Assembly (NCBI GenBank): GCA_024196135.1
Contig: JAMQCK010000324.1
Coordinates: 1-28,266, forward strand
DNA: 28,266 bases
Reading direction: 5' to 3'
Source of the DNA: Pleurotus ostreatus/Saccharomyces cerevisiae fusant
Taxonomy: Eukaryota > Opisthokonta
Within the stretch, counting starts at the first letter, position 1; each line of letters opens with the position of its first letter. The position numbers and the translations under genes are program-made. Below the pieces are notes generated by a model. It was not told the origin of the DNA, did not search any database, and saw only the letters and a list, made by a program, of their open reading frames with translations. Positions 11,028 through 21,300 of the stretch are shown here, piece by piece.

Positions 11028-13197
11028 ATGGCAAAGAGCAAGAAGGAACGGAAGAAGGACGCCACTGCCGCCAGCGCTGCCCCCGTGACGCTTCCGGAGA
11101 AGGATGATGGCGCCGGTGTCGTCGGCTCAGGTGCGCGCTTTCGGCGTCTATTCGCGGCCTTCGACGCTGACGATCACGCTTATCGCTCCTGCCTGTCGTG
11201 CGCTGATTGTGATGCACCGTCTACGGCACCCTTCGACCTCCAAAGTCCCTCCACCCGCGGGCGCAAGCTACGATCCGTGGGCGGGCGCGGGTAACAACAC
11301 GCCAGATGTTCCAACACCGCAGGCGATCCCGGCGCCAGGCATCGCGGGTTGGAGTGTACCGCCGACACCATCTATGCCCACAGGAGCCCCCTCTCCTGTG
11401 ATGATGTCCAGACCAGTCAGCAACGCTTCCAAGCAAGGCGCTTGGCAATCGTGGGGACAGGAAAGCCGTTCCTCAAAGGCAGGTGGTTGGGGGAGCGCTG
11501 GAGGCGCTCCAGCACAAACGGCCGGAGGTTGGACCACCGCATTCGCAGGCGACGGATGGAATCACTACGATGAGGAAGAGGAATCGAGTGACGAGGAAGA
11601 GTACCCCACGGGATACGTCCCCCATAGCCACAACGTCCTCGGAGGAGGGGGACACCAACCGCTATCGAGAGGACACCAAACTGCGCCCACGAATGCCTGG
11701 ATGAGCTGGGGAAAGACCCCAGTAGACGCACCACCACAGCCCCCTCCATCTCACTCTCGCGCTCCCATGACACCACAGCAACGATCGCAGACGCTCAATG
11801 CCCTACTCAGCCAACCCGCTTCACCTGGCATCCGTCCCCCTCAACAATCCGCGCGACGTAGTAGCGCATTCACGCAAGCTAAATCTGCTCCGCCGACGCC
11901 TCTACCGCCCGCGACCGACAAGAAGGCCAAGCGGCAGACAGGTTTCTTCGGCGGATGGGGGAAATCTTCAAAGAAGCCAGAACCACCTGCGCCCGCACCA
12001 GCCGCTGGCGGGTGGGGAGACGCAGCAGCAGCATGGGGCTCAGACGATGGAGGTTGGGGCGCCGATGCAGGTGCAGGCGGGGGATGGGGCGACGCTTGGG
12101 GCACTAGCAACGGCAAGAGTGCACAGGGCAACGGCGGCGGGGGAGGTTGGGATGAATGGGGCGCGTCAGGCGTCGACAACAGTTGGCCCACGAACACCAT
12201 ATGGGAGGAGGACGAGGAAGAAGATATTACTGGGACACCTAGGAAAGTGCACTTTACGCCTTCGACACCGGGGTCGTCTGCCGGGTATGGCGGTGATGCG
12301 GGGCATGACTTCATGTCGAAAACGTTAGCATACGCGTCAAGCCCAAGAGGGAGCTTGTCCGACCGGGCGAACAAGCGCTTTGTGGAGAGCAACGGCGCCG
12401 CTCTCATGCCTGTGCAAAGGGCTCTCTTTGGACGTACTCGTCCAGCCAAGGACCGAATACACTGGGGCTTCCCTCCTGGCAAGAACGTCAAAGTGGCGAC
12501 CGTCCTCAACAGTGCGTGCCCTCTCATTCCTATCCCCCCTACCCGTCACTCACCCCCCACAGTGGTCCACCACCTCTCCCACAGCATCGCCGACTTCGGC
12601 ATCAGCAAATTCCTCGCAGCCGGCGAGCGCGGCGCCCTCTTTATCAACGCCACCTACCGGCACCCCGGGCACCCCGACGAACCCGCCTTCGACTGGCTCA
12701 CCTTCCCCCAACTGCAACAAACCCTCGACTTCACGCTGCAGGACTCCGTCGCGTTCAGCGACCCCGCGAAGGTCGTTGTTGTGTTTGTGTTCCTGTCGTC
12801 GGAGAGCGGGAACAGCGTGGCGATGTGGCGCGTGAAGCTGAAGGTGCCGCCGGATGTGTTGGCGGTGAGAGGGCAGGCGATTGAGGAGCTGAAGGCGGCG
12901 CTGCCTGCGAGGGAGAAATATGTGATCTTCTTGGAGCCGTGCGTGCCGTTTATTTATTTGTGAAGTTGGAGGGAAGACTGACGATCCTGCAGAGGCGAAG
13001 GTCCTCCCGCGCGTGCCTGGCGCAACTCTTCGAGCTCGCAGCAGCCACGACCCACAAGGCGTCTCAGCAAAAAGGGATCCCTCAAGGGAAAGAACAAGCG
13101 CGAAGCCATAGTAATGCCCACGGAGGGCCTCATACCCCACCCGCCAGCGAAGAAGAAAAAGAAGTGGTACCATATGTTCAAGATTCGGTGGTCGTAA
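11028..13197 (+). CDS. Gly/Trp-rich protein with conserved C-terminal (CcmS-related?) domain
   Basis: Four exons (11028-11130, 11246-12511, 12563-12938, 12993-13197) join in phase to give 649 aa. The protein starts with a Lys-rich MAKSKKERKK. Residues of about 99-360 are disordered, with 13 Trp next to Gly (GGWGS, GGWGD, AWGS, DEWGA) mixed with acidic patches (EEEESSDEEE); one more GW (AGWSV) lies before it. A folded C-terminal domain follows, including RIHWGFPPGKN, RGALFINATYRHP, PAFDWLTFPQLQQTLD and ESGNSVAMWRVKL. The end is strongly basic (PPAKKKKKWYHMFKIRWS). I recall this C-terminal domain as common in Agaricomycete hypothetical proteins and possibly named CcmS-related; I am not sure. 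The function is unknown. The GW region resembles Argonaute-hook proteins in composition only. The third exon junction uses a GACTGAC branch and a CTGCAG acceptor. Confidence 0.75.
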
Positions 13198-13679
13198 CTC
13201 GCACTCCGCTGTTTCCTTGACCACTTTCCCTTGACCCGTCTATCGCCTCGCATAACTCACTCCTGCTGGTCCCCTGATTTATTCCTCTATCTATGATCCT
13301 GCTGCCTCATCTACTACGTCTTCATGTCCCCTCATTGTCTTCACGCCACGTCCTCTTGATGCTCTTCCATGTTGTTTGCTGTCCACTGCCTGTATAATCT
13401 TTTGATTCTCATGTATGATCCATCTTACGCTGACACGCTTCCCTCGACTCACTTCCTTCGGACGGTACTTATATCTTTACTATACCTCCTCCTAATACCC
13501 TCGCCCATGATACCACGTACGATACCTCACTGACTGACGACCGTCTTACGGAATATCCATTGCTTCTGATTTCGTGTTAACTGTCACGCCAATCGCGAGA
13601 ACTGCCATTGCCTTGCATGAATTGCCATCGCCTACTCAGATGCTGCGAATACAACACTACGTCCGCTGCGTACACAATT
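13198..13679. other. Intergenic spacer between convergent genes
   Basis: This 482-bp pyrimidine-rich stretch lies between the ends of the GW-rich gene (plus) and TAF8 (minus). It presumably contains both 3' untranslated regions. No ORF or repeat is convincing. Confidence 0.45.
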
Positions 13680-14621
13680 CTACGTCGACGACGACCCAAT
13701 TTTCCACCTCTTGCGTGTATGACCGTACACATTGTGCTCCCAATTGACGTAGCCCTCGACGTCGGCCTCGGGGATGGCGACGCCCTCCGTATTGGACATG
13801 AGGTGCCGAAGGGAGTCCTGGACCAGAGAAGCGGTCTTGAGCTTCTTTTCGAGCGAGGGCATCGTTTGGCTGCGTTGTTGGGTGGAGGTGGGCTAGAGGG
13901 TGGAGTGTTAATCGAAACGAGAACACGAGCAAGGGAATGAAAAGCAAGTGAAGCGGGGACACGCACAGGTGACTTGAGATACGTATGCTTGGGTGGAAGC
14001 TTGGGTAGGTACGACGGTACATCTCGTAGGGTTAGGGGCCCCTTCGCTGCACCCTGATACGTGTGGGCTTGATCTTCGTCATCGGAGGGCAAGAGTTCGG
14101 GGGACGGAGTTCGTGCTGCTCGCGGCGCGAGCTTGTCCACAGGTGCTCCTTGGCCAGCGTCAGTATAGCTTTAATGTGCATACAAAGCAACGACGTACTT
14201 CTCTTCCTTTTCTTCGCCTTAGTCCTCAGATCCTGCGTCGTCAATCCCTCGCCCTGACACGCCTGGTACACGTCGGGCGGCGCAATATACGACCTATGCG
14301 ACAGATTCGCGTACTCATGCGCAATCGCGAAGATGTTCTGGATGTCTGCAGCACACTCTGTCAGCCACACCTCCTCTCGCAAAAGAAACGTGTCAACCAC
14401 GCACGCCCAGCGACCTCGCGCTCAAACCGCGCCAGCACCTCCGAGTTCTCCACGCCCTCGAATCCCCTCTTCTTGATCTCTCTTGCGATGAAGCGACGCA
14501 TAATCTTGCTCGCAAGCTCTGGTGTCATGTCCGGCACAGGGTCTGGCGACGAGCGGCCCCGGGGAGGCGGCTGAGCCTGGAAGGAGGCCTGGTTATACGG
14601 GTTGAGCTGGTACGAGGCATA

Positions 14622-14654
<33 letters not shown>

Positions 14655-14765
14655 AGGCGCGGGCGTCTGATACTGCACGTTCGGGCTCGCGTAATTCGCG
14701 TTCGTGTAGTAGTGGTACTGGGGCTGCGGCTGTTGCGCCATGATGATGGCGGGTGGGGAAAACAA
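13680..14765 (-). CDS. TAF8: TFIID subunit TAF8
   Basis: TAF8 pairs with TAF10 through a histone fold inside the general transcription factor TFIID. Exons are 14765-14405, 14345-14199, 14148-13967 and 13892-13680, all in phase. The product is 300 aa from the first ATG, or 292 aa from a second in-frame ATG at 14741 (MAQQPQPQ...), which I think equally likely. In the 292-aa numbering a run of 11 Gln lies at 30-40. The histone fold spans about 72-150 (MTPELASKIMRRFIAREIKK through YANLSHRSYIAPPDV). A basic KAKKRKR follows, and then the TAF8 C-terminal hallmark LPKLPPKHTYLKSP at 209-222. The tail SLEKKLKTASLVQDSLRHL also fits the family. Branch sites CTGAC and TTAAC precede the acceptors. A TATATAT element at about 14880-14888 lies upstream. 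Confidence 0.85.
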
Positions 14766-15006
14766 TGGTGACCGGATATGGTAAGTGGAAACAATGTTAC
14801 TTGCCTGTTACAGTGACACCACGGCCACATATGCCAGTGGCACGAAAGAGACATCGAACGTGTCATGAGCCAGCTCAAAATAATATATACAGAGGTAAGG
14901 ATGGTGGTATCGCTACATAGAGTATGTAGGATGAGATCGTAACAGTCGTCAGTAGTGCCGCGTAATTACTTCTCCTTCACTTCATTCAGTTCCTCTTCAC
15001 GTCGCT

Positions 15007-16800
15007 TCAGTAGTCGCCCTTCGCTTCCTTCGTTCGTCCGCTTCGATGGCGCGACGTGTGCCCATGCGATTTCGATCGCGGCCGCGACTCTTGCACGCCA
15101 TAGCTTTCCCGCATCAGGTCGTGCTTGCCGATCTCGCTCATCAGCGTGGTGTTGCCGAAATAATAGGAGTCCACACCGGAACCCCGAGTCGTCGACGGGG
15201 CAATAACGACGCTCGCCGACGGAGCGATGACGATACTGTCGAGCTCTGAGTTCGCCACCACACTTAAGTGCGCCTGAGAGGACGAGTCTTCCAGCCACTG
15301 AGAGGACAAGTCGTCCTCCCACTGAGAGGCGCCAACGGCCCGTACCGTGTCGTCCGACGCGGTGGTCCCCTCGCTGTATAGCGACTGAACCACCGTCGTA
15401 CTCTCCACAGACCTAGGAGGCCGAGAACGAGAGTGCTTGCTCTTGGGAGGCAGCACCGGAGGCAGAGGTGGCAGAGGCGGCACCGGGGGCACATCAGACC
15501 TCGCCATCGACGCCTGGCTGTAGACCGAGGCGACCGTTGGCGCAGTCGAGACGAACGTTGGTGCGGTCGACGCGCGCGCGGGCGCCCGCGACCGAGAGCG
15601 CGCAGTGGCCCGGGCTGACGCGTGTGCCGTGGTCCGGGACCGAGGGCGCACGGAGTACGTCTTGCTGTTGGGCGGGATCGGGGGCATCTCGGGTATGGAT
15701 GAGCTGGAGGAGGCCTTGGAAGAGCTCGTAGAGGGCTTGGAAGAGCTTGAGTGGGCATAAGAAGAGCTCACGGCTTTGGACGAAGGCCCGTGGTCCTTAC
15801 GCGTACGCTCGCGGTCCTTTCGCGGGACCTTGACATGCAGCGGTACGGGCGGCTCCGCGTATAGAGAGCGATGCGAGTCCAACACATCGTTGTCCGCAAA
15901 AGTCGAATACGACATTTCCGTGAAGATCGACACGGTGCGCGTCGACTTGGCGTCGTCAAAGGGGCGCTGATTCCACCGCTTGACGTTCTGAGCAAGCTTC
16001 TGCTGCTTGTCGTTGACCTCCTCGAGGTGGTCTGTGATGGTGTCCCTGCTGGCCTTCTTACGAGGCGTGGTGCGTGGGTCTTTGGGGGTCACCGTAGCGG
16101 CGATGGGCGGTGCGTCAGCGCGGAAAGTGTAGGTAGATGATCGCGCAGTCATTGTGGATTGCCTGAGCGGGGACCCCCTAGGCTGCTTGTATGTGGACGA
16201 AGACTGCCTCGGTGTGGGCGGAAGAGACCGCTCGTACCCGCTGCTTGTCGGTGTCCTGGGCAAGCGAGTGGCGTCCCTCGGCGCCTCCGTCGGCTCATCC
16301 GGACGCGGCGGAAGGGGAGGCTCCTCTTCCGGCATCCGGAGGCATCTCACCGCCATGGTGGACTTGGTGCGAAGGGCGCGATTCTTGCAACACGCGGCGA
16401 GCTCTTCGGCGAAGCCGAGTCTGGGCGCCACATCGGAGGCTTGCGACTCGGAGACGTGACGGGTTCGGCTCTGGCTGCGCCCTTCCTGAACCGGAGTCTG
16501 CGCTCGGGCTGGTTGCTGGGGCGAGCGAGCAGAGATTGGTGACGGTCCGGGAGTAGAGGGAGCACGATTCAGACTGGCGGACGAAGCGCTCCTCGGAACG
16601 TACTCGTCAGGGTAGTCACGCTTCTCCTTCAACCGCGGTGTCGGCTTTGGGAACGCTTCCATCGGACTACCGATGATCTGGGGGCTTGGGAGCGGGTCTG
16701 GGAGCAGCGTAGGAGTTGACTGCGTGAAGCGCTCGTTGCGCTTGAGCTTGCGCCCGTGGTTGCGCCCGAGCAGCGTAACGCTGCAAAGGAATCCAGACAT
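15007..16800 (-). CDS. Large disordered Ser/Pro/Arg-rich protein, unknown function
   Basis: A single uninterrupted frame of 597 aa, unusual here because nearly all neighbours have introns. A minus-strand ATATATAA at 16875-16868 lies about 70 bp upstream of the ATG, which supports the start MSGFLCSVTLLGRNHGRKLK. The protein is dominated by Ser, Pro, Thr and Arg, with proline-rich stretches (PPVPPLPPLPPVLPPK) that could bind SH3 or WW domains. An Arg/Ser/Ala-rich region follows (SRSRAPARAS). One short ordered-looking segment, DHLEEVNDKQQKLAQNVKRW followed by NQRPFDD, may be a helix. The C-terminal part has SYYFGNTTLMSEIGKHDLMR. No catalytic domain or membrane helix is seen. A Cys near the N-terminus could allow acylation, which is speculation. 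It shares a divergent promoter with SND2. Confidence 0.75.
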   Translation of the reverse strand: MSGFLCSVTLLGRNHGRKLKRNERFTQSTPTLLPDPLPSPQIIGSPMEAFPKPTPRLKEKRDYPDEYVPRSASSASLNRAPSTPGPSPISARSPQQPARAQTPVQEGRSQSRTRHVSESQASDVAPRLGFAEELAACCKNRALRTKSTMAVRCLRMPEEEPPLPPRPDEPTEAPRDATRLPRTPTSSGYERSLPPTPRQSSSTYKQPRGSPLRQSTMTARSSTYTFRADAPPIAATVTPKDPRTTPRKKASRDTITDHLEEVNDKQQKLAQNVKRWNQRPFDDAKSTRTVSIFTEMSYSTFADNDVLDSHRSLYAEPPVPLHVKVPRKDRERTRKDHGPSSKAVSSSYAHSSSSKPSTSSSKASSSSSIPEMPPIPPNSKTYSVRPRSRTTAHASARATARSRSRAPARASTAPTFVSTAPTVASVYSQASMARSDVPPVPPLPPLPPVLPPKSKHSRSRPPRSVESTTVVQSLYSEGTTASDDTVRAVGASQWEDDLSSQWLEDSSSQAHLSVVANSELDSIVIAPSASVVIAPSTTRGSGVDSYYFGNTTLMSEIGKHDLMRESYGVQESRPRSKSHGHTSRHRSGRTKEAKGDY

Positions 16801-17212
16801 GCTGTTGAGGGAGAGACTTGGGAGAGGGGAAAACGTAAGGATGACGAGCCTGAACGGGGCGCGCCATTATATATGAGGCCAAGGCTGGTTTTTGTTGGCC
16901 TTGGTGGCGCGGTGGGTGTGTCTTCAATGTTTACATTGTGATCAAAGAGTCGCTATGACCATGCATGTCCTACACCGCCGCTGAGGTACGCCGAGACCGA
17001 TATGCATGTTGTGCTGGCCATGAGTCATTCAGTACAGTGCGTTCAGAGCCACATGTCTCGCTGAGCAGAGCGCCAGATTGATGATCGACGCAGATGATAG
17101 TCGAGGACAAGAGCCAGTCGGAGGGCGCGTCGGCCGATAAGATAAGATGAGCTTCCTTTCGGAGAAAAGAGCAAAAACGGACATCACGATCAGCGACTTG
17201 CACCCGGCAGTC
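16801..17212. promoter_or_regulatory. Divergent promoter region with GATA sites
   Basis: This 412-bp spacer lies between two divergent starts. On the minus side is a TATA-like ATATATAA at 16868-16875. On the plus side two overlapping GATAAG motifs (GATAAGATAAGATGA, 17136-17150) lie about 65-75 bp before the SND2 ATG and are candidate sites for fungal GATA factors. No other gene is seen. Confidence 0.45.
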
Positions 17213-17925
17213 ATGGCAAAGGCAGCTCAGAAACGCATCGGTGAGAACGTTTAACACGCCGCCGCGGTGTATACCAACATCAAGCCCCAGCCAACCAGAA
17301 TGAGTCAACCGTCAAAACTCTGCGCCTAGGGCTATTTTTGCCTACCCTCATCTCGGTCGTGCTACGCCTTCTGTTCAGAAGGAGCGCGTTCCCGCCTTCA
17401 AAGGGGTCCCTCGCCATCTACATTCTGACCTTCTTCCCGTCGTTCTTCTTGTCTACCTACCTCATCAAGATCGGCACGACGCGACGCGACCCCACGACCG
17501 GCACGCTCATCTCGTATGGGGAAGACCTCAGCCAACCCGGCGTGACTGAATGGTGCTTTGACATCCTCTATATCACTTGTACGTGTCGTCTTGTCCTTCA
17601 CGAGAAAGTGACTGAGACATCATAAACAGGGACGTGCCAGATAGGTAGCGGAGCTTTCGGTGACTGGTTCTGGTACTTGTACCTCGTGGTGCGTGTAGCG
17701 TGTTCGCTCGTCTTCAACTCCGACTCACTCGACCCTCAGATCCCCCTCTACGCCATCTGGAAAGTCTGGTCCTCCGTCATCTACCCCTACTTCATCGGCT
17801 CCCGACAATCAGCCTCCGCGGAAGAATCCGAAGACGCGCCCTCGACGAGCAAGCGCCAGGAGAAACTCCGCAAGAGGAGCGAGAAGGGGGATCCGCGCGT
17901 CAAGACGCAGTCCGTCAGGCGATAG
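17213..17925 (+). CDS. SND2: SND2/TMEM208 family ER membrane protein
   Basis: Snd2 (TMEM208 in animals) belongs to the SRP-independent pathway that targets membrane proteins to the ER. Exons 17213-17240, 17291-17578, 17630-17688 and 17740-17925 join in phase to 186 aa, the usual size. The start MAKAAQKRIANQNESTVKTL matches the family pattern of a short basic N-terminus followed by an N-E-xx-L helix. I chose the acceptor at 17290 rather than 17298 because only it keeps frame. Hydrophobic segments are LFLPTLISVVLRLLF, LAIYILTFFPSFFLSTYLI, and a C-terminal pair (DWFWYLYLVIPLYAIW, VIYPYFI). The linker DLSQPGVTEWCFDILYIT and the basic tail (KRQEKLRKRSEKG) are also typical. Confidence 0.85.
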
Positions 17926-18347
17926 CCCTGCGTCGCGTACTGTGGCAGGTGTAGTGGAGTGTAATTGTATACCAATGAACATCTTACGCGTTCGGAGAGA
18001 CGAACTGCAGGTCAACTCACACGAGCACACGCGTGATATCGAGCGCAAAATGGTTTTCACGAAACTCATCCACTTTTCCCCTTACTATTGTAGGTGCCAG
18101 TGGCGCGCCACTTCATGACCGCGACACGTTTCTCGTGCCACTGTCAATGTCACGGCGCTCCGGGCCTAATCCCGTGGAAGACTACAGACGCGTACACAAC
18201 TGTCAATACTTCTGTTCGGCTCGTCCTGCCTCTCCTTCCTTCTTTCCTTTCCCCATCATCACCCCATTCCAAGCCCACATAGCGGTCTCCATTGGCCCCA
18301 CTCATTGCTGCATATATTGCTCTCATCCGGCTGACACTATACTGACC
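17926..18347 (+). promoter_or_regulatory. SFR1 promoter region with two ACGCGT boxes
   Basis: A 422-bp spacer between SND2 and the SFR1-like gene. It has two exact MluI cell-cycle boxes (ACGCGT) at 18029-18034 and 18188-18193, about 315 and 155 bp before the ATG. A TATA-like CATATATTG sits at about 18311, about 37 bp before the ATG. ACGCGT is the known site of the MBF complex, which drives S-phase genes in yeasts. Confidence 0.45.
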
Positions 18348-21300
18348 ATGTCGGACTCGACGATCTTCAACGTGAACGTACGAGCATTGCTCCCATCTCG
18401 TGGCACAGTGCAATAACGAGAGTCTCTTTTGCAGCTCTTCGACGGTGCTATGGGTGGACCCTGCTTTGGGGATGGTTCGGACTCGGAGGCATGCATGACC
18501 CTCTGCAGGAATCCGCTTCAAACTGACGCATATATGCGCTTTCAGTCGCAACAATCGCAAGCGACCTGCGTCGGTCAGGAAGACGACTCAGTTGTCCAAA
18601 CTCATGCACTCGGACCTGAAAACATTGAAAATCCTATGCAATACTCAGCAGCATCAACCGCCGACGGACCATCTACCAATGAAGCCTCATCTGCATCTCA
18701 GTCGCTGCCCTTCGCATCGAATGACCTCGTGCGTCATTGCCTCGCCGTTCTCAGGGAAACCTTGCCTGACAATGCTTCCAGCGGCCTCATATAGACGCTG
18801 TCGACCCTGCTCTGGCTTGCTCTCCATTTGCATCCGCTTTCGACTCTGCTCCTGCTCTCGAATCTACATCTGCTTCCGATCCTGCTCCTGCAAACAATAC
18901 CGTTCCGGCTTTCAATGACAGCCCTATTCTCGACACTAATGCATTGCCTGTCACTGAGACTGCCCCTTCCGCATCACCCAAGCAAGAGGTTCGTGACCTC
19001 TGTACTTTTTCATGACCAGGGAAACCCTTACGTCCTCCAGGACACGCATATACCCAGCCAAGAATCCGACATACCCACTTTTCACGATGACTTGCGATTT
19101 GACACCGCCATCGCTCAGCCAGACTCGTCGCAAGATATACTTACGACAGCGTCTTCGACTGCCGAGCCTTCCGCCTACGAAGAGCAATCTCCGTCTCGCG
19201 AAGGTCTCGTGGATCACGTAGACGATCGCCAGGTCTCTCCGAGGAACGAGACCGCGGACGATGTCGAATGTCATGAAGACTTCGAAGCTCACACCGTCGA
19301 TGGAGGCGCATACAACGAAGTCCATGGCGGGGACTACTGCGCGCATCATGACTCGCCAGCCGCAAGCAACGGCTACGGCGACTCTCGGCATGTATCAGAG
19401 CCTAACGAGTACCAGAGTCATCCTAGCGATCAAGAGCCGGAGGTCAGTGGTAATCTACTCTGGTGAGGCTTTGAAGCTGACCCCCAGCAGGAGCACTGGG
19501 CGGTGTCCCATGATGATGTTGGACACTCGGAGGAAGTGCATATGGGCGATGACGCGGAATCTGCCAGTTCTCCTGCGTATAACGCGGAAGTCCAGATGGC
19601 CCACGCCGACGAAGTTTGTGGTGACGTTGTTAAGGAGCCCTCCCCACTGCGACCAGAAGTCGGCTGGCAGCTCGGCGACGAGGGGAGCGATGATGATCTA
19701 TATGTGCGAGATGATGAGCCATCCCAGCGGTTTGAGAAGTTTTACGCGCACGACGATGACCGCGACGAGCTTGTCGATCACGACACCCAGTTCGACCGTC
19801 CCAGCGCTCAGCTCGACGAGCCCGCCGCCGACCTTCTGCCACTTGCGGTCGAAGCTCCCATCTGCCCACCCTCGTCCTCGCCACCTTCCAGCTCTCCTCC
19901 GAACTTCTTCTCGTCGTCTCAGGCCTCGCGTCCGTCATCGCAGTCGTCGGCCATGCTCGATCCGGTGGAGAAGATGGACGAAGATGTCGTGGAGGTGACG
20001 GTTGACAAAGATATCACAGGCGAGGCCAATGCGGAAGTGGTCGTCGGTGAGGACGCCAGGGAGGAGGTCGTTAGCGAAGACGTCGACGGGGTCAATATGG
20101 AGATGGGAGAGACGCTGTATGAGAGCGTCGGAAAGAAGACCGGAGAGGATGTAGCGTCGCAGGAGAAGCAGAAAGTCGCGACAACGGTCAAGGATGACAT
20201 TGCGGTAGATGATTGTGAAGACATCGCGGAGGGAATGAACGTGAGCACTCCAGCGATGATGACTGAGGCTGCCCGGGCTTCGGTAAGCCCTCGACGCGTT
20301 CAGACGTCCTGTTCCAGCTGACGGCGTACCTACTGTTCACAGCTGCAGACGCCACTAGACTCTCACTGGTTCCAAACGGAGACAGCCCTTCAGCCGGACT
20401 CCGACTCTGACCAGGGCGAACCGATGTCATGGCACCACGAAGAGCCTGAGGTAGTGGCCTCTCTAGGCACAGAGGACTCGGCAACGAAAGCGCCTACACT
20501 CACCAAGGTCGATATTGCCTCCAACGACACGGCAACCCCGTCTGAGGTGAGTCTAGTTATCACCGTGCACGAGCATGCTCATAGCTTGACTCGCAGCCCA
20601 AGCCCATGGTTCCGCAGAAGCGCAAGTTCGAGTTCGATGAGGACGACATCGAGGTGCGAATGTCCCGCAACAACTTCTACTGGCCCACCGCTGACGATCT
20701 CTAACAGATAACTCGCCACGTTCCGCCCCCTCCGCCCACCACGAAGCGTCCTACTGCCCTAGCATACAAAGCTCAATCCAAGAAGCTTGCCAAACCCTTC
20801 CGCCCTCCGGCAATGAAGCCCAAAGTGGAGGGCGACGATACCGTCCCCCCAAGTTCCAGCCCACCGCGCACTAGCCCGCCGCGCTCCAGCTCTCCTGCTG
20901 AGCACAGATCCACGACCGCCAAACCACCCCCAGTCGACAGAAAGAAACAACACCGCACCCAGCGCGCCGCCTCGCAGTTCAAATCGCCTCTCACACCCGG
21001 CGCCTCCGTCGCGGTCACGTCGAACGTGCGCCTGACGCCGCAGATCCAGGCGCTGGAGCGGAAGCTGCAGGTACTCAAGCGCGCGGTCAAGGTGCGGAGG
21101 GAGGGCGAGGAGGGCACGCTGGAGGGGCTGGTGAAAAGATGGACGGAGGCGGGGCGGGAGGTCGCGTGGGAGGTGTGGGGGCTGACGAAGGAGGCGGCGC
21201 AGGGTGGGGATTGGGGGTATGGAGGGGAGGGGAAGAGGGGTGGTGGACTTGGAGGCGGGTTTGGCAAGGAAGAGGATGCGAACAAAGGCTGGGGGTGGGA

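Noticed and set aside
11841..12527. Long minus-strand open frame opposite the GW-rich gene
   Set aside because: It mirrors the GC-rich, Gly/Pro-rich codons of the plus-strand gene and has no motif or splice structure of its own.
18989..19019. 31-bp intron in SFR1
   Set aside because: It is too short for this genome; the acceptor at 19040 gives a 52-bp intron in the same phase with a branch site at a normal distance.
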